A DNA stretch of 23,284 bases from an uncultured Ilumatobacter sp. (GTDB taxonomy: Bacteria > Actinomycetota > Acidimicrobiia > Acidimicrobiales > Ilumatobacteraceae). Each line of letters starts with the position of its first letter. Position 1 is the stretch's first letter. The stretch is from contig CALICC010000358.1 of assembly GCA_938049325.1 (NCBI GenBank), positions 1-23,284 on the forward strand, read 5' to 3'. The translations under genes were made by a program, and so were the position numbers. This document shows, in pieces, positions 7,001 to 14,510 of this stretch. Below the pieces are notes generated by a model that was not told the DNA's origin, made no database searches, and saw only the letters and a program-made list of their open reading frames with translations.

Positions 7001-9345
7001 GCGAACTTCCTTCTACGTTCGCGCTCGACCATCAACTCACTGATCGGAAGCAGTGGCCGCGGCGCCCCGTCGGCTTTGGTCCAGTGCTCGACGAGCCAGC
7101 CGCGCTTGCGGGCGATCGTCGCGAGACGGGTCTCGGGGTTGACCGCCACGGGGAAGCCGACGGCTTCGAACAGCGGAAGGTCCGACGAGGAGTCGGCGTA
7201 GGCGACCGAGTTCGAGATGTCGAGCCCTTCGGCTTCGCAGTAGTCGGACAGGATCTGTGCTCGTGCTTCGCCGGTTGGTGGCACGGAGTGCATCTCACCC
7301 GACAGCGTGCCATCGGGGCGAACCATCATCTCGGCGGCCACGATCTCGTCGAACAGCGGGGCCAGCCCGGCAACAGCGAAGTCGAGCGCGCCGGTGATGA
7401 GCACCGTGCGGTGACCGAGCGCCCGGTGTTCGCGTACTCTCCGCAACCCGGCGGGGAACGCCTTGGTCATGATGAGCTGTGTCAGCATCTCGCGCGCATC
7501 GGTCTCGATCTGTTCGAGTGGGGCGTTCTCGTAGCGACGGTAGAAGTGGCGTAAGAAGTCGGTGCGGTCCTGTCGATCGAGTCGCAGCAAGCCGGGCGCT
7601 TCGATGATCGTGCGGGCCACGTACCGAATGCGTTCGGGCGTGTCGAGGCGACGGGTGGCGAGCCACGAGAAGCTCTCGACCACGTTCGACGAGATCAATG
7701 TGTTCTCGAGATCGAATGCCGCAACGTGGCGTGTTGGGTCGAGGACCTGCTTGCGCATGCGCGCCATGCGATCGACCGACTTCGACGCGCCAGGGGTCGT
7801 CTTCACGCGAGCGTGTTGGATGATCGACGGCAGGTGGATGTTGTTGATGTAGTGGTCCCAGTCGACCGAGCGCGGATCGATGTTGAAGTCGGCCTGATCT
7901 TGAGCACCGAGTCCGTCCCAGATCTTCAGCAGATTGTCGACCTGGTAGATCGCTTCGCACTCCGTGTAGAGGCCGTACAGCTCGACGTACTCGAGTGCCG
8001 TCTCGACTTCGATGCGCTTCTCTTCGAGCTGTGCGGACAACTCGGCCTGCTTGCCCCGCAACGGAAGCGCCTGGAGCACCTTGTCCGCGCTGTTGAGCAC
8101 GGTCTTGGCTTGAGTGAGCTGGCGCTGCACACGACCGCGGCCCGGGAAACGCCATTCGGGAACGACGATCGGTTGCCCCTTCGGGTCGTACAGCGGATGC
8201 TCGGTGAACCAGCCCGTGACGTTGTCGACCATGCGGCGGTACTTGAGCGGGTTGACGCCACCCGACGCGACCTGCGTGATCGCTGGCGCGTCGTCAGGGC
8301 CAGCTGCTGCGACTGCGATGATCGCGGCGACGACGATGTCGACCGGGATCACGTCGACGGTTCCTTCGGGCACGCCCGGGAACTCCTTCAGCAAACCCTT
8401 CGCGAACGAGATGATGACCGGCTCGGCCATCCGGAATCCACGGATCCAGCCCGGCTTCGGTTCAGCCAGCGCCGACTCGATGATCGACGGACGCACGATC
8501 GAGACGGGGACATCGCCCTTGGTGTCGGTGAGTGCCTGCTCACCCAATGCCTTCGTGAAGGCGTAGGCGTCGGGCCAGCCGACGCTCGCGGCGCGCATAC
8601 GGCCGGCTTTGACGAGTTCGGCCTTGACCCACTTCTGACGTCGATCTTCGGTCTTCGCCGCGAGAGCGGGTGCACCAGCCGCACCGAGCTCGGCGCGGGC
8701 TTCCTTGCGAAAGACCTTGAGCTGGTCGGGGAGTCGGCTCAGTGCATCGGTGTCGGACCGCAGCCGCTTCGTGGCGGCAACTTCGGTCCGCCAGTCGATG
8801 CCGATGTCGAAAGGTCCTTCGCTCACGAGGATCTCGGGAGCGTTGCCCCGGCGGTTGCCTGCGACGTAGCAGGTGGAGACGGCAACGAGGTGCGGCGTGA
8901 CGCCCATCTCGTTGGCGAGGTTCGCAATGCGGGTGGGGCCGAGCAGGTTGATCTCGACGGCTGAGTCCATCGGAGAGTCGAACGACACCGCTGCTGCCGA
9001 GTGGATGATCGTGTCGGCGGTGCCCCAAAGTTCGCGGTCGGTGTCGTTCAGGCCGAGTCCGTCGCGGGTGACGTCACCGGCGACGGTGGTGATCCGGCTG
9101 GCGACCTTGGCGTCGAAGTCGTCGCCGAACGTTTCGCGCAGGCGATCGAAGGCGTCGTTCTTCAGAATCTCTTTCTGTGTGCGCTTGGCCGCTGGAGTTC
9201 TTCGGCCGTCACGGACGAGGAGGATCACTTCGCAATCGGGGATCCCGCGCAGCAGTCGCTCCACGAGCGCGGTGCCGACGAAACCGGTCGATCCGGTGAT
9301 CGCGATGCGTTTGCCGGCAAGCGAAGCGGGGATCGTCTCGGCCAT
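6997..9345 (-). CDS. Fusion of fatty-acyl-reductase-like SDR and HAD-IB hydrolase
   Basis: About 782 aa. The N-terminal half is an extended SDR of the male-sterility/thioester-reductase type (NAD_binding_4), with TGSTGFVG (residues 17-24) and the catalytic Tyr261-x3-Lys265 in YAFTK. Such domains reduce acyl-CoA or acyl-ACP thioesters to aldehydes or alcohols. After a linker of about 150 residues, the C-terminal part (about 540-770) is a HAD-IB, phosphoserine-phosphatase-like domain. Its motif I is FDLENT, so the usual second Asp is Glu547; motif II is VLITGALDF and motif IV is DSSSDLPLF. The reductase and hydrolase may act on successive lipid intermediates, or the HAD domain may have lost phosphatase activity. 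ATG 9345 gives a start close to the Rossmann strand; GTG 9366 is possible, with AGAGG three bases upstream, but that site lies in the operator palindrome. It is the first gene of the operon and divergent from tetR. Confidence 0.9.
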   Translation of the reverse strand: MAETIPASLAGKRIAITGSTGFVGTALVERLLRGIPDCEVILLVRDGRRTPAAKRTQKEILKNDAFDRLRETFGDDFDAKVASRITTVAGDVTRDGLGLNDTDRELWGTADTIIHSAAAVSFDSPMDSAVEINLLGPTRIANLANEMGVTPHLVAVSTCYVAGNRRGNAPEILVSEGPFDIGIDWRTEVAATKRLRSDTDALSRLPDQLKVFRKEARAELGAAGAPALAAKTEDRRQKWVKAELVKAGRMRAASVGWPDAYAFTKALGEQALTDTKGDVPVSIVRPSIIESALAEPKPGWIRGFRMAEPVIISFAKGLLKEFPGVPEGTVDVIPVDIVVAAIIAVAAAGPDDAPAITQVASGGVNPLKYRRMVDNVTGWFTEHPLYDPKGQPIVVPEWRFPGRGRVQRQLTQAKTVLNSADKVLQALPLRGKQAELSAQLEEKRIEVETALEYVELYGLYTECEAIYQVDNLLKIWDGLGAQDQADFNIDPRSVDWDHYINNIHLPSIIQHARVKTTPGASKSVDRMARMRKQVLDPTRHVAAFDLENTLISSNVVESFSWLATRRLDTPERIRYVARTIIEAPGLLRLDRQDRTDFLRHFYRRYENAPLEQIETDAREMLTQLIMTKAFPAGLRRVREHRALGHRTVLITGALDFAVAGLAPLFDEIVAAEMMVRPDGTLSGEMHSVPPTGEARAQILSDYCEAEGLDISNSVAYADSSSDLPLFEAVGFPVAVNPETRLATIARKRGWLVEHWTKADGAPRPLLPISELMVERERRRKFA

Positions 9346-9370
9346 CACGGTTGACAGTTCTATCACGATC

Positions 9371-9388
9371 CTCTACCAATTGGTAGAG
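9371..9388. promoter_or_regulatory. Putative TetR operator, perfect 18-bp palindrome
   Basis: CTCTACCAATTGGTAGAG is a perfect inverted repeat with two 9-bp arms. It sits in the short divergent gap between the SDR-HAD operon (ATG 9345, or GTG 9366) and the TetR gene (GTG 9432). Its length and symmetry are typical of TetR-family operators. Bound protein would block the operon's leader and the divergent tetR promoter, giving repression of the operon and autoregulation. The regulator-operator pairing is inferred from position. Confidence 0.8.
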
Positions 9389-9431
9389 AGACGCATCGGA
9401 TGGCACGAACGACGACAGAACTCAGGCAAGC

Positions 9432-10028
9432 GTGAGCGCGGTTGCCCCGACACGCGACCGGATTCTCGCGGCGTCGGTCGATCTGTTCGGCACCCGCGGT
9501 GTCGACTCGGTGTCGCTCGATGAGATCGCCCGCGAGGTCGGCGTGCGCAAGCAAACCGTGCTCTATTGGTTCGAGTCCAAAGACGCGTTGGTCGACGGAG
9601 TCCTCGATCAGGTTGCCGCTGAACTCTTCGTGGTGATCGACGCGGCGGTCCGCTCCGCTTCGGATGACCCACTCGAGCGCATCGACTCGATCGTGCGCGC
9701 GGTGTTCCGGCCCGCCGTTCGTCGCCCTGCGCTGCTCGGCCTGCTGCGCGACGTGAGTCGGCTGGACGCGGGCCAGGCCGATCGGCTCCGTCAGCGCGTG
9801 GAACCACTGGTCGCGAGAGCAGTGGAGTATCTCGGTCGGGAGATGGCCGCAGGTCGGCTTCGCCGGGGAGATCCAGGGCTGATCGCGGCACTCGGCTACG
9901 CAACGCTCACGGGTATCGCCACCGAACCCGAAGCGCTGCGTACCGTCGGGTGGACTGCTGACGCCGCTGGTCTGCGCAAGCTGCGCGACGAGTTGCGTGG
10001 GTTCTTGCGGTCGGCGCTGGCGCCGTGA
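9432..10028 (+). CDS. TetR-family transcriptional regulator
   Basis: A 198-aa protein, the usual TetR size. The N-terminal helix-turn-helix (about residues 8-54) shows the family pattern: RILAASVDLFGTRG, SLDEIAREVGV, then the recognition segment KQTVLYWFESKDAL. The C-terminal ligand-binding region is helical and carries no recognisable ligand signature. It starts at GTG 9432 with a weak upstream signal; ATG 9400 is in another frame. It diverges from the SDR-HAD/MDR/LarA/PlsC operon with a perfect palindrome between them, so it most likely controls that operon and itself. The inducer is unknown; an acyl-CoA or free fatty acid would fit the neighbouring enzymes. Confidence 0.93.
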   Translation: MSAVAPTRDRILAASVDLFGTRGVDSVSLDEIAREVGVRKQTVLYWFESKDALVDGVLDQVAAELFVVIDAAVRSASDDPLERIDSIVRAVFRPAVRRPALLGLLRDVSRLDAGQADRLRQRVEPLVARAVEYLGREMAAGRLRRGDPGLIAALGYATLTGIATEPEALRTVGWTADAAGLRKLRDELRGFLRSALAP

Positions 10029-10035
10029 GCCAGCG
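10015..10035. terminator. Hairpin between convergent tetR and xre genes
   Basis: CGCTGGC (10015-10021) and GCCAGCG (10029-10035) form a perfect 7-bp GC-rich stem with a 7-nt loop that contains the tetR stop codon. It lies at the convergent junction, 8 bp from the end of the XRE gene, so it could serve both directions. No T-tract follows, so an intrinsic terminator is plausible but not proven. Confidence 0.4.
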
Positions 10036-10043
10036 GCGAGACC

Positions 10044-10505
10044 TCAGACGTCGTTGACCGAACTCAGGCGCTGTTCGAGTACTGCCAGTTCGTTCACCGC
10101 GTCTTCGAGTCGAGCTCGCACCGAGTTGAGTTCCGCCCGGATCTGCTCGACGTCGTCGACCTGTTCGATCGGTTCGGCACCGTGCCCCATGAGGACCCAG
10201 GAGATGCTCACGCCGAGCATCCCGGCGAGCTTGCTCACGCGGTGCCCGCGAGGTGACGTCTGGCCAGACTCCCATTTGGTGATGGTCGACTCACGCACTC
10301 CGAGTTGGTCGGCGAGTTGAACACGGCTGACCCCGGCGGCGTCGCGTGCCTCTCGGAGTCGAGCGCCGATATCGACAGCGTCGTCGAGCAGATCGGCAGC
10401 GTCGTCGTCAGCGCCATCGGCGAGGTAGCTCCCGAGATCGTTGCTGGCGTCTTCGTCCGGAGTGCTGCTGTTCTCAGATGCTGTCGTGGCGTCAAATGGG
10501 GGCAT
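10044..10505 (-). CDS. XRE-family helix-turn-helix DNA-binding protein
   Basis: About 153 aa in three parts. An acidic, probably disordered N-terminus (1-45) is followed by a Cro/CI-type helix-turn-helix (about 46-106: LREARDAAGVSRVQLADQLG, then ESTITKWESGQTSP and KLAGMLGVSISWVL). A C-terminal heptad-like helix (about 114-150) ends the protein. The coiled coil suggests dimerisation or oligomerisation in place of a ligand domain. ATG 10505 is preferred because GGAGA (minus strand, 10511-10515) lies 5 nt upstream; the longer in-frame GTG at 10526 has no such site. It follows the membrane-protein gene on the same strand by about 50 bp, so it may be part of the ddl operon or have its own promoter. 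Target genes are unknown. Confidence 0.87.
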   Translation of the reverse strand: MPPFDATTASENSSTPDEDASNDLGSYLADGADDDAADLLDDAVDIGARLREARDAAGVSRVQLADQLGVRESTITKWESGQTSPRGHRVSKLAGMLGVSISWVLMGHGAEPIEQVDDVEQIRAELNSVRARLEDAVNELAVLEQRLSSVNDV

Positions 10506-10510
10506 GGGTT

Positions 10511-10515
10511 TCTCC
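10511..10515 (-). promoter_or_regulatory. Ribosome binding site deciding the XRE start
   Basis: The minus strand reads GGAGA, 5 nt, ATG at 10505. This favours the shorter protein (MPPFDATT start) over GTG 10526. Confidence 0.6.
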
Positions 10516-10558
10516 GTCGTGGTCACGGCGCACCGTATCGGCGGCCTGTGGAGGTCGG

Positions 10559-11110
10559 TCAGTGACGTCGGTGGGGAAATCGACGCGGTGCGGGAGCGAA
10601 TGGGATCATCGTCGATTCCTGGCGCCGGTCGAACCAGAGCCAGAGTGCGGGCTCGATCAACAACATCGCGGCTGCTGCAATGAAGGCGAGTAGCCCGACG
10701 CTCGCACTACCGCCTGTCGCGGCCGCAACCGCCCCAGCGAGGATCACCGCGGGACGTGCGAATGTGCCGGGACCGAGTACGAGCATCGTGGCCAGGCTGC
10801 GCACTTCGAGCCATCTGGAGAAGTAGCCGGCGAACCCGCACGCCACGACGGTGGCGTAGATGACGTACGCAAGGAGCATTCGGCCGCCCGCGTCGACGAG
10901 ACCGTCGTAGGTCGTCAGTCCGATACCGATCGAGCCGAGAATGAGCGCGCCGAGTGCAATCAGCGTGCCGGCGCCGGCAGCAGCACCAATGGCCGCAGCA
11001 TTCGCTTTTGCCGCTCGCTTGTCGATCCGTCCATCACGTCCGGCGTGGGCGCGAAAGCCTGAGAATGAGGCGTCAGCGAGGGCGAGAATGCACAGCGTGA
11101 CGGCGATCAT
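10559..11110 (-). CDS. Small polytopic membrane protein of unknown function
   Basis: A 183-aa hydrophobic protein with roughly four predicted membrane segments (about 38-62, 76-98, 105-130 and 136-157) after a short hydrophobic N-terminus. A basic patch follows (RAHAGRDGRIDKRAAK), and the C-terminal tail is Arg/His-rich. I do not recognise a family. Its ATG at 11110 overlaps the TGA of the methyltransferase gene (ATGA), so the two are translationally coupled and probably co-functional. The operon with ddl hints at an envelope role, but that is inference only. Confidence 0.75.
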   Translation of the reverse strand: MIAVTLCILALADASFSGFRAHAGRDGRIDKRAAKANAAAIGAAAGAGTLIALGALILGSIGIGLTTYDGLVDAGGRMLLAYVIYATVVACGFAGYFSRWLEVRSLATMLVLGPGTFARPAVILAGAVAAATGGSASVGLLAFIAAAAMLLIEPALWLWFDRRQESTMIPFAPAPRRFPHRRH

Positions 11111-12018
11111 GGTCGGCTCAACCGGGTCGCCAACGGACCGAGTTCGCGCTCGTAGGCGTCGACGAGTTCGGGGCGCAGCCCGATGATCGGGCGCATCACG
11201 TTGAGTACCGCCATGCGCCTCCCCACGGCATCGAAGAGCAGCGGAGTCCAGCCGGTCGCTCCGGCGCGCACCGCATCGACGAGGACGTCATCATCATGCG
11301 CCCGCAAAGCGGAATGCACGCCGTCATGTCGAGCGAGTGGTTCACGCATGCGGGCGCGGTGAAACAGCCACGCACCGAACGGTGTGATCGCTGTCGGTGC
11401 GACATCGAAGTGGAAGCATCCGGAGGCGCCCGCACGCTCTTGCGCGGCGAAGAAGTCGGCGAGGTCGTCGGATGTGAAGTGGTGGATCACGCCGGAGGAG
11501 ATGTAGACCGTGGCGGCTTGGTCGAGCGCGAACGCGTCGCCGGCCACGAACTCGCAGTCGAGTTGTTCGGCGTCGGCCAGCGCTCGGGCAGCATCGAGCA
11601 ACGTGCGATTGAAGTCGACGCCGATGACTCGCGTGTCGGCGCCGAGCGACCGGGTCGCAGCAAACCAGCGCACGAGGTAGCCGAGTCCGCATCCGACGTC
11701 GACGATCGTGACGGGCCCGTCGAGCATGTCGACTAGCGGACGAAGTAGGCGGGTGACACGCTGGCCGTGCTGGATCTCCTCGGCCAGCCGCTGGAGCTCC
11801 AGGTGGGATCGAAGCAGGACCGCATCGGCGTCGGCCTCGTCGAAGAACTCGCCGCGTTGGCGAATCGTCGCCGCAAGTTTGGCGCTGCGTCGGTGTCCGT
11901 CGGCCTCGAGTGTGGCGATCACGTCAGCGGCCCGGACCGGCAGCCGTTCGGTTGCGGTGAAATCGACGATCAGATCCGACAGTTCGGGATACCGGCGTCG
12001 GCGATCGCGATCACTCAC
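11107..12018 (-). CDS. Class I SAM-dependent methyltransferase-like protein
   Basis: About 303 aa from GTG 12018. An N-terminal helical region (1-100) precedes a Rossmann methyltransferase core: motif I is VDVGCGLGYL (about 106-115), then VIGVDFNRTLL with the acidic residue that usually binds the ribose of SAM, and SSGVIHHFT in the motif IV region. The C-terminus (DAYERELGPLATRLSRP) is basic. The GTG lies 2 nt after the ddl stop, and its own stop overlaps the membrane-protein start, so it sits in a tight operon. The open frame extends further upstream, but only as an overprint of ddl in another frame. The methyl acceptor is unknown; a cell-envelope substrate is suggested only by the neighbourhood. 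Confidence 0.85.
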   Translation of the reverse strand: MSDRDRRRRYPELSDLIVDFTATERLPVRAADVIATLEADGHRRSAKLAATIRQRGEFFDEADADAVLLRSHLELQRLAEEIQHGQRVTRLLRPLVDMLDGPVTIVDVGCGLGYLVRWFAATRSLGADTRVIGVDFNRTLLDAARALADAEQLDCEFVAGDAFALDQAATVYISSGVIHHFTSDDLADFFAAQERAGASGCFHFDVAPTAITPFGAWLFHRARMREPLARHDGVHSALRAHDDDVLVDAVRAGATGWTPLLFDAVGRRMAVLNVMRPIIGLRPELVDAYERELGPLATRLSRP

Positions 12019-12020
12019 GG

Positions 12021-13145
12021 TCAGTGCTTGGTGTTGCGGCGACGACGACCGTATCGTTCGAGCGCGAGATCGACCAGCCGATCGATGATCTCCGGGTAGG
12101 TCACACCATCGGCAATCCACATCTTCGGGAACATCGAGATCGGTGTGAAGCCAGGCATGGTGTTGACCTCGTTGCAGAGGAAGCCACGTCCTCCCGTTGC
12201 AGGATCCTCCCAAAAGAAGTCGACGCGCGAGAGGCCTTCGCAGCGCAGCGCTCGGTATGTGGCGATCGCGAGTGCTTGCGCCTCGGCCAACGCAGCGTCG
12301 CCGATCGGTGCGGGGATGACGGCGAAGGACTTGTCGGAGACGTACTTGTCGTCGTAGCTGTAGAACTCGTCGCCCGGCACGATCTCGCCAGGTGTTGCTG
12401 CGGCAGGCTCGAGGTTGCCGAGCACCGCCACTTCGATCTCCTTGCCGACCACGGCCTCTTCGACGACGATCATCTCGTCGTATGTCAAGGCGAGCGCGAT
12501 CGCGTCGTTGAGTTCGTCGACCGTGGCGGCTCGTGACACACCGACCGATGAGCCCATGTTCGCCGGCTTCACGAACACGGGAAGGCCGAGCTCGCCCACG
12601 AGTTCCTCGGCGAGCGCTCGGGTCATCTCGTGCTCGCCAAAGGCTCGGTAGCGAGCCTGCGGGATTCCCGCCGCGAGCAGCACCTGTTTGGCCATTGCTT
12701 TGTCCATCGCTACGGCCGACGCCAGCACTCCGGCACCGACATAGGGCAGATTGGCCAACTCGACGAGACCCTGCACGGTGCCGTCTTCACCCATCGGGCC
12801 GTGCAGGAGGGGCATCACCACCGTTCGTGAGCCGGTTGAAGCAGCGGCCGACAGCAGCGCGGTCGGGGAGACGTGCGTGCCGGTCGGGTCGAGACGCGAG
12901 GGCAACTCGCCGGCGCCGGCATCGAGCGCAGCGGCGGCACCATCGGCGATTGCCCATTGACCGTCGGTCGAGATACCGATGGGTGTGATGCGGTACTTCG
13001 ACGAGTCCGCTGCTGCGAGTACGTGGGCGGCGGTCGTGCACGACACGTCGTGCTCGGCAGATTCGCCTCCGAAGAGAACGATCAATTCGATGCGTTCATC
13101 GGACGTGTCGAGCTCGTTGGGGTGCTCTATCGCGGATCCGCTCAT
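12021..13145 (-). CDS. ddl: D-alanine--D-alanine ligase
   Basis: A 374-aa ATP-grasp enzyme that joins two D-Ala in the cytoplasm for peptidoglycan stem peptides. Family motifs in order: IVLFGGESAEHDVSC (N-terminal domain), LLHGPMGEDGTVQGL, LPYVGAGVLASAVAMDK, the ATP-grasp segment VFVKPANMGSSVGVS, YDDKYV (in the omega-loop region) and EVNTMPGFTPISMFPKM near the C-terminus, which carries the metal-binding Glu and Asn. It has about 19 residues before the first strand, more than many Ddl proteins. ATG 13145 is the first sensible start; GTG 13170 in the same frame would abut the murF start. No good Shine-Dalgarno is visible, so the transcript may be leaderless. It is divergent from murF, whose product uses D-Ala-D-Ala, and is followed by the methyltransferase gene after 2 nt. 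Confidence 0.96.
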   Translation of the reverse strand: MSGSAIEHPNELDTSDERIELIVLFGGESAEHDVSCTTAAHVLAAADSSKYRITPIGISTDGQWAIADGAAAALDAGAGELPSRLDPTGTHVSPTALLSAAASTGSRTVVMPLLHGPMGEDGTVQGLVELANLPYVGAGVLASAVAMDKAMAKQVLLAAGIPQARYRAFGEHEMTRALAEELVGELGLPVFVKPANMGSSVGVSRAATVDELNDAIALALTYDEMIVVEEAVVGKEIEVAVLGNLEPAAATPGEIVPGDEFYSYDDKYVSDKSFAVIPAPIGDAALAEAQALAIATYRALRCEGLSRVDFFWEDPATGGRGFLCNEVNTMPGFTPISMFPKMWIADGVTYPEIIDRLVDLALERYGRRRRNTKH

Positions 13146-13170
13146 CGCACTGAAGGTACCGTCGGGCACG
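13146..13170. promoter_or_regulatory. Very short divergent ddl-murF intergenic region
   Basis: Only 25 bp separate the ddl ATG (13145, minus) from the murF ATG (13171, plus). Two full promoters and leaders cannot fit here. At least one promoter must lie inside the opposite gene, or the mRNAs are leaderless and the core promoters overlap. I see no clear -10/-35 pair. Confidence 0.5.
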
Positions 13171-14469
13171 ATGAGGATGTTGGCATCTGATGCAGCGCAG
13201 GGGATCGGCGGCCGATTGATCGGCCCTGACGTCGAATTCTCGGGCGCGTCGTTCGACACTCGATCCATCGAGGCGGGGCAGCTCTTCGTGCCGATCGTGG
13301 CGGAGCGCAATGGCCATGAGTTCATCGGTGAGGCCTACGCGGGCGGGGCTGCGGTACACCTCACGAGCGAGGCTGATCCGTTTCGCCGAGATCACACGGC
13401 GATCGAGGTCGCCGATACCGCCGACGCGCTCATGGCGCTTGCAGGGTTTGCTCGCCAGCGGTCGGCAGCTCGGGTTGTCGGGGTGACCGGCAGCGTCGGC
13501 AAGACCTCGACGAAGGACCTGATCGCCGCCGCGTGCTCGGCGCAGTTGCGAACCACTGCCAACGAGCGCAGCTTCAACAATGAACAGGGGCTGCCGATCA
13601 CCATCCTCAACGCCCCCGACGACACCGAAGCGCTCGTGCTCGAGATGGGCATGCGCGGATTCGGCGAAATCTCCAAGCTGTGCGAGATCGCGCGGCCCGA
13701 CATCGGCGTCGTGACCACCGTCGGCCATTCCCACACGGAGCGCGTCGGTGGGATCGACGGGGTCGCCCGAGCGAAGCGCGAGCTCGTCGAGGCGCTTCCC
13801 AGATCGGGAACCGCAGTGCTCAACGCCGACGATGAACGGGTGCTCGCGATGGCGAACCACACGGGCGCGTCGGTGCTGACCTTTGGTCGATCCGGCGACG
13901 TGTGCATTGCGGATCTCGAACTGGATGAACTCGCGCGGCCACGGTTCTCGATCGCGACGCCGTGGGGGAGTGCCGACGTGCAATTGCTGGTGAGTGGTGA
14001 GCACATGGCGATGAACGCCGCTGCCTCTATCGCTGTTGCCGGATCGCTCGGTGTCGACCTCGACCGTGCGGTGACGGCGCTGGCTGATGCCGACATCTCT
14101 GGGATGCGCATGGAGGTCACGACCTTGGCCAGCGGTGCCGTCGTCGTGAACGACGCCTACAACGCAAACCCGACGTCCATGCGCGCTGCGCTCGACGCCG
14201 TTGCCGCGATGGGGGCGACCCGTCGCTACGCGGTACTCGGGATGATGGGTGAACTCGACGATGTCGAAGGCGGCCACCGCGAGGTTGCGCAGCACGCCGT
14301 CGAGTGTGGGATCGACCTCATTGCGGTCGGGACCGATCTGTATGGGATTCGCCCGACCGACGACCCGTATGCAGCCCTCGGACAACTCGCCGAGGGCGAT
14401 GTCGTGCTCGTCAAGGCCAGCCGTGCTGCGGGTCTGGAACGAGTTGTCGCCGAACTCATTGCTCGCTGA
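13171..14469 (+). CDS. murF: UDP-N-acetylmuramoyl-tripeptide--D-alanyl-D-alanine ligase
   Basis: About 432 aa. MurF adds D-Ala-D-Ala to UDP-MurNAc-tripeptide, the last cytoplasmic step of muropeptide assembly. The N-terminal domain has FDTRSIEAGQLFVPI with NGHEFI. The central Mur-ligase ATPase domain has the P-loop GVTGSVGKTS (104-113), NERSFNNEQGLPITIL and GHSHTERVGG. The C-terminal domain has the MurF-type NDAYNANPTSMRAAL and VLVKASRAAGLERVV. ATG 13171 is preferred; ATG 13177 is two codons further, and the longer upstream frame is only antisense to ddl. There is no strong ribosome binding site. At 432 aa it is a little shorter than typical MurF (450-480). It converges with the MFS gene, 41 bp away. 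Confidence 0.96.
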   Translation: MRMLASDAAQGIGGRLIGPDVEFSGASFDTRSIEAGQLFVPIVAERNGHEFIGEAYAGGAAVHLTSEADPFRRDHTAIEVADTADALMALAGFARQRSAARVVGVTGSVGKTSTKDLIAAACSAQLRTTANERSFNNEQGLPITILNAPDDTEALVLEMGMRGFGEISKLCEIARPDIGVVTTVGHSHTERVGGIDGVARAKRELVEALPRSGTAVLNADDERVLAMANHTGASVLTFGRSGDVCIADLELDELARPRFSIATPWGSADVQLLVSGEHMAMNAAASIAVAGSLGVDLDRAVTALADADISGMRMEVTTLASGAVVVNDAYNANPTSMRAALDAVAAMGATRRYAVLGMMGELDDVEGGHREVAQHAVECGIDLIAVGTDLYGIRPTDDPYAALGQLAEGDVVLVKASRAAGLERVVAELIAR

Positions 14470-14510
14470 GCATCGCTGCGTCGGTCGGTACTCCGGTTGC
14501 TGGGTCGAAC

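Noticed and set aside
5585..7201. 538-aa plus-strand open frame across the MDR gene
   Set aside because: It spans the ends of three minus-strand genes, has shadow composition and no motifs.
14470..14510. Terminator between convergent murF and MFS genes
   Set aside because: No stable inverted repeat or T-run could be seen in the 41 bp.
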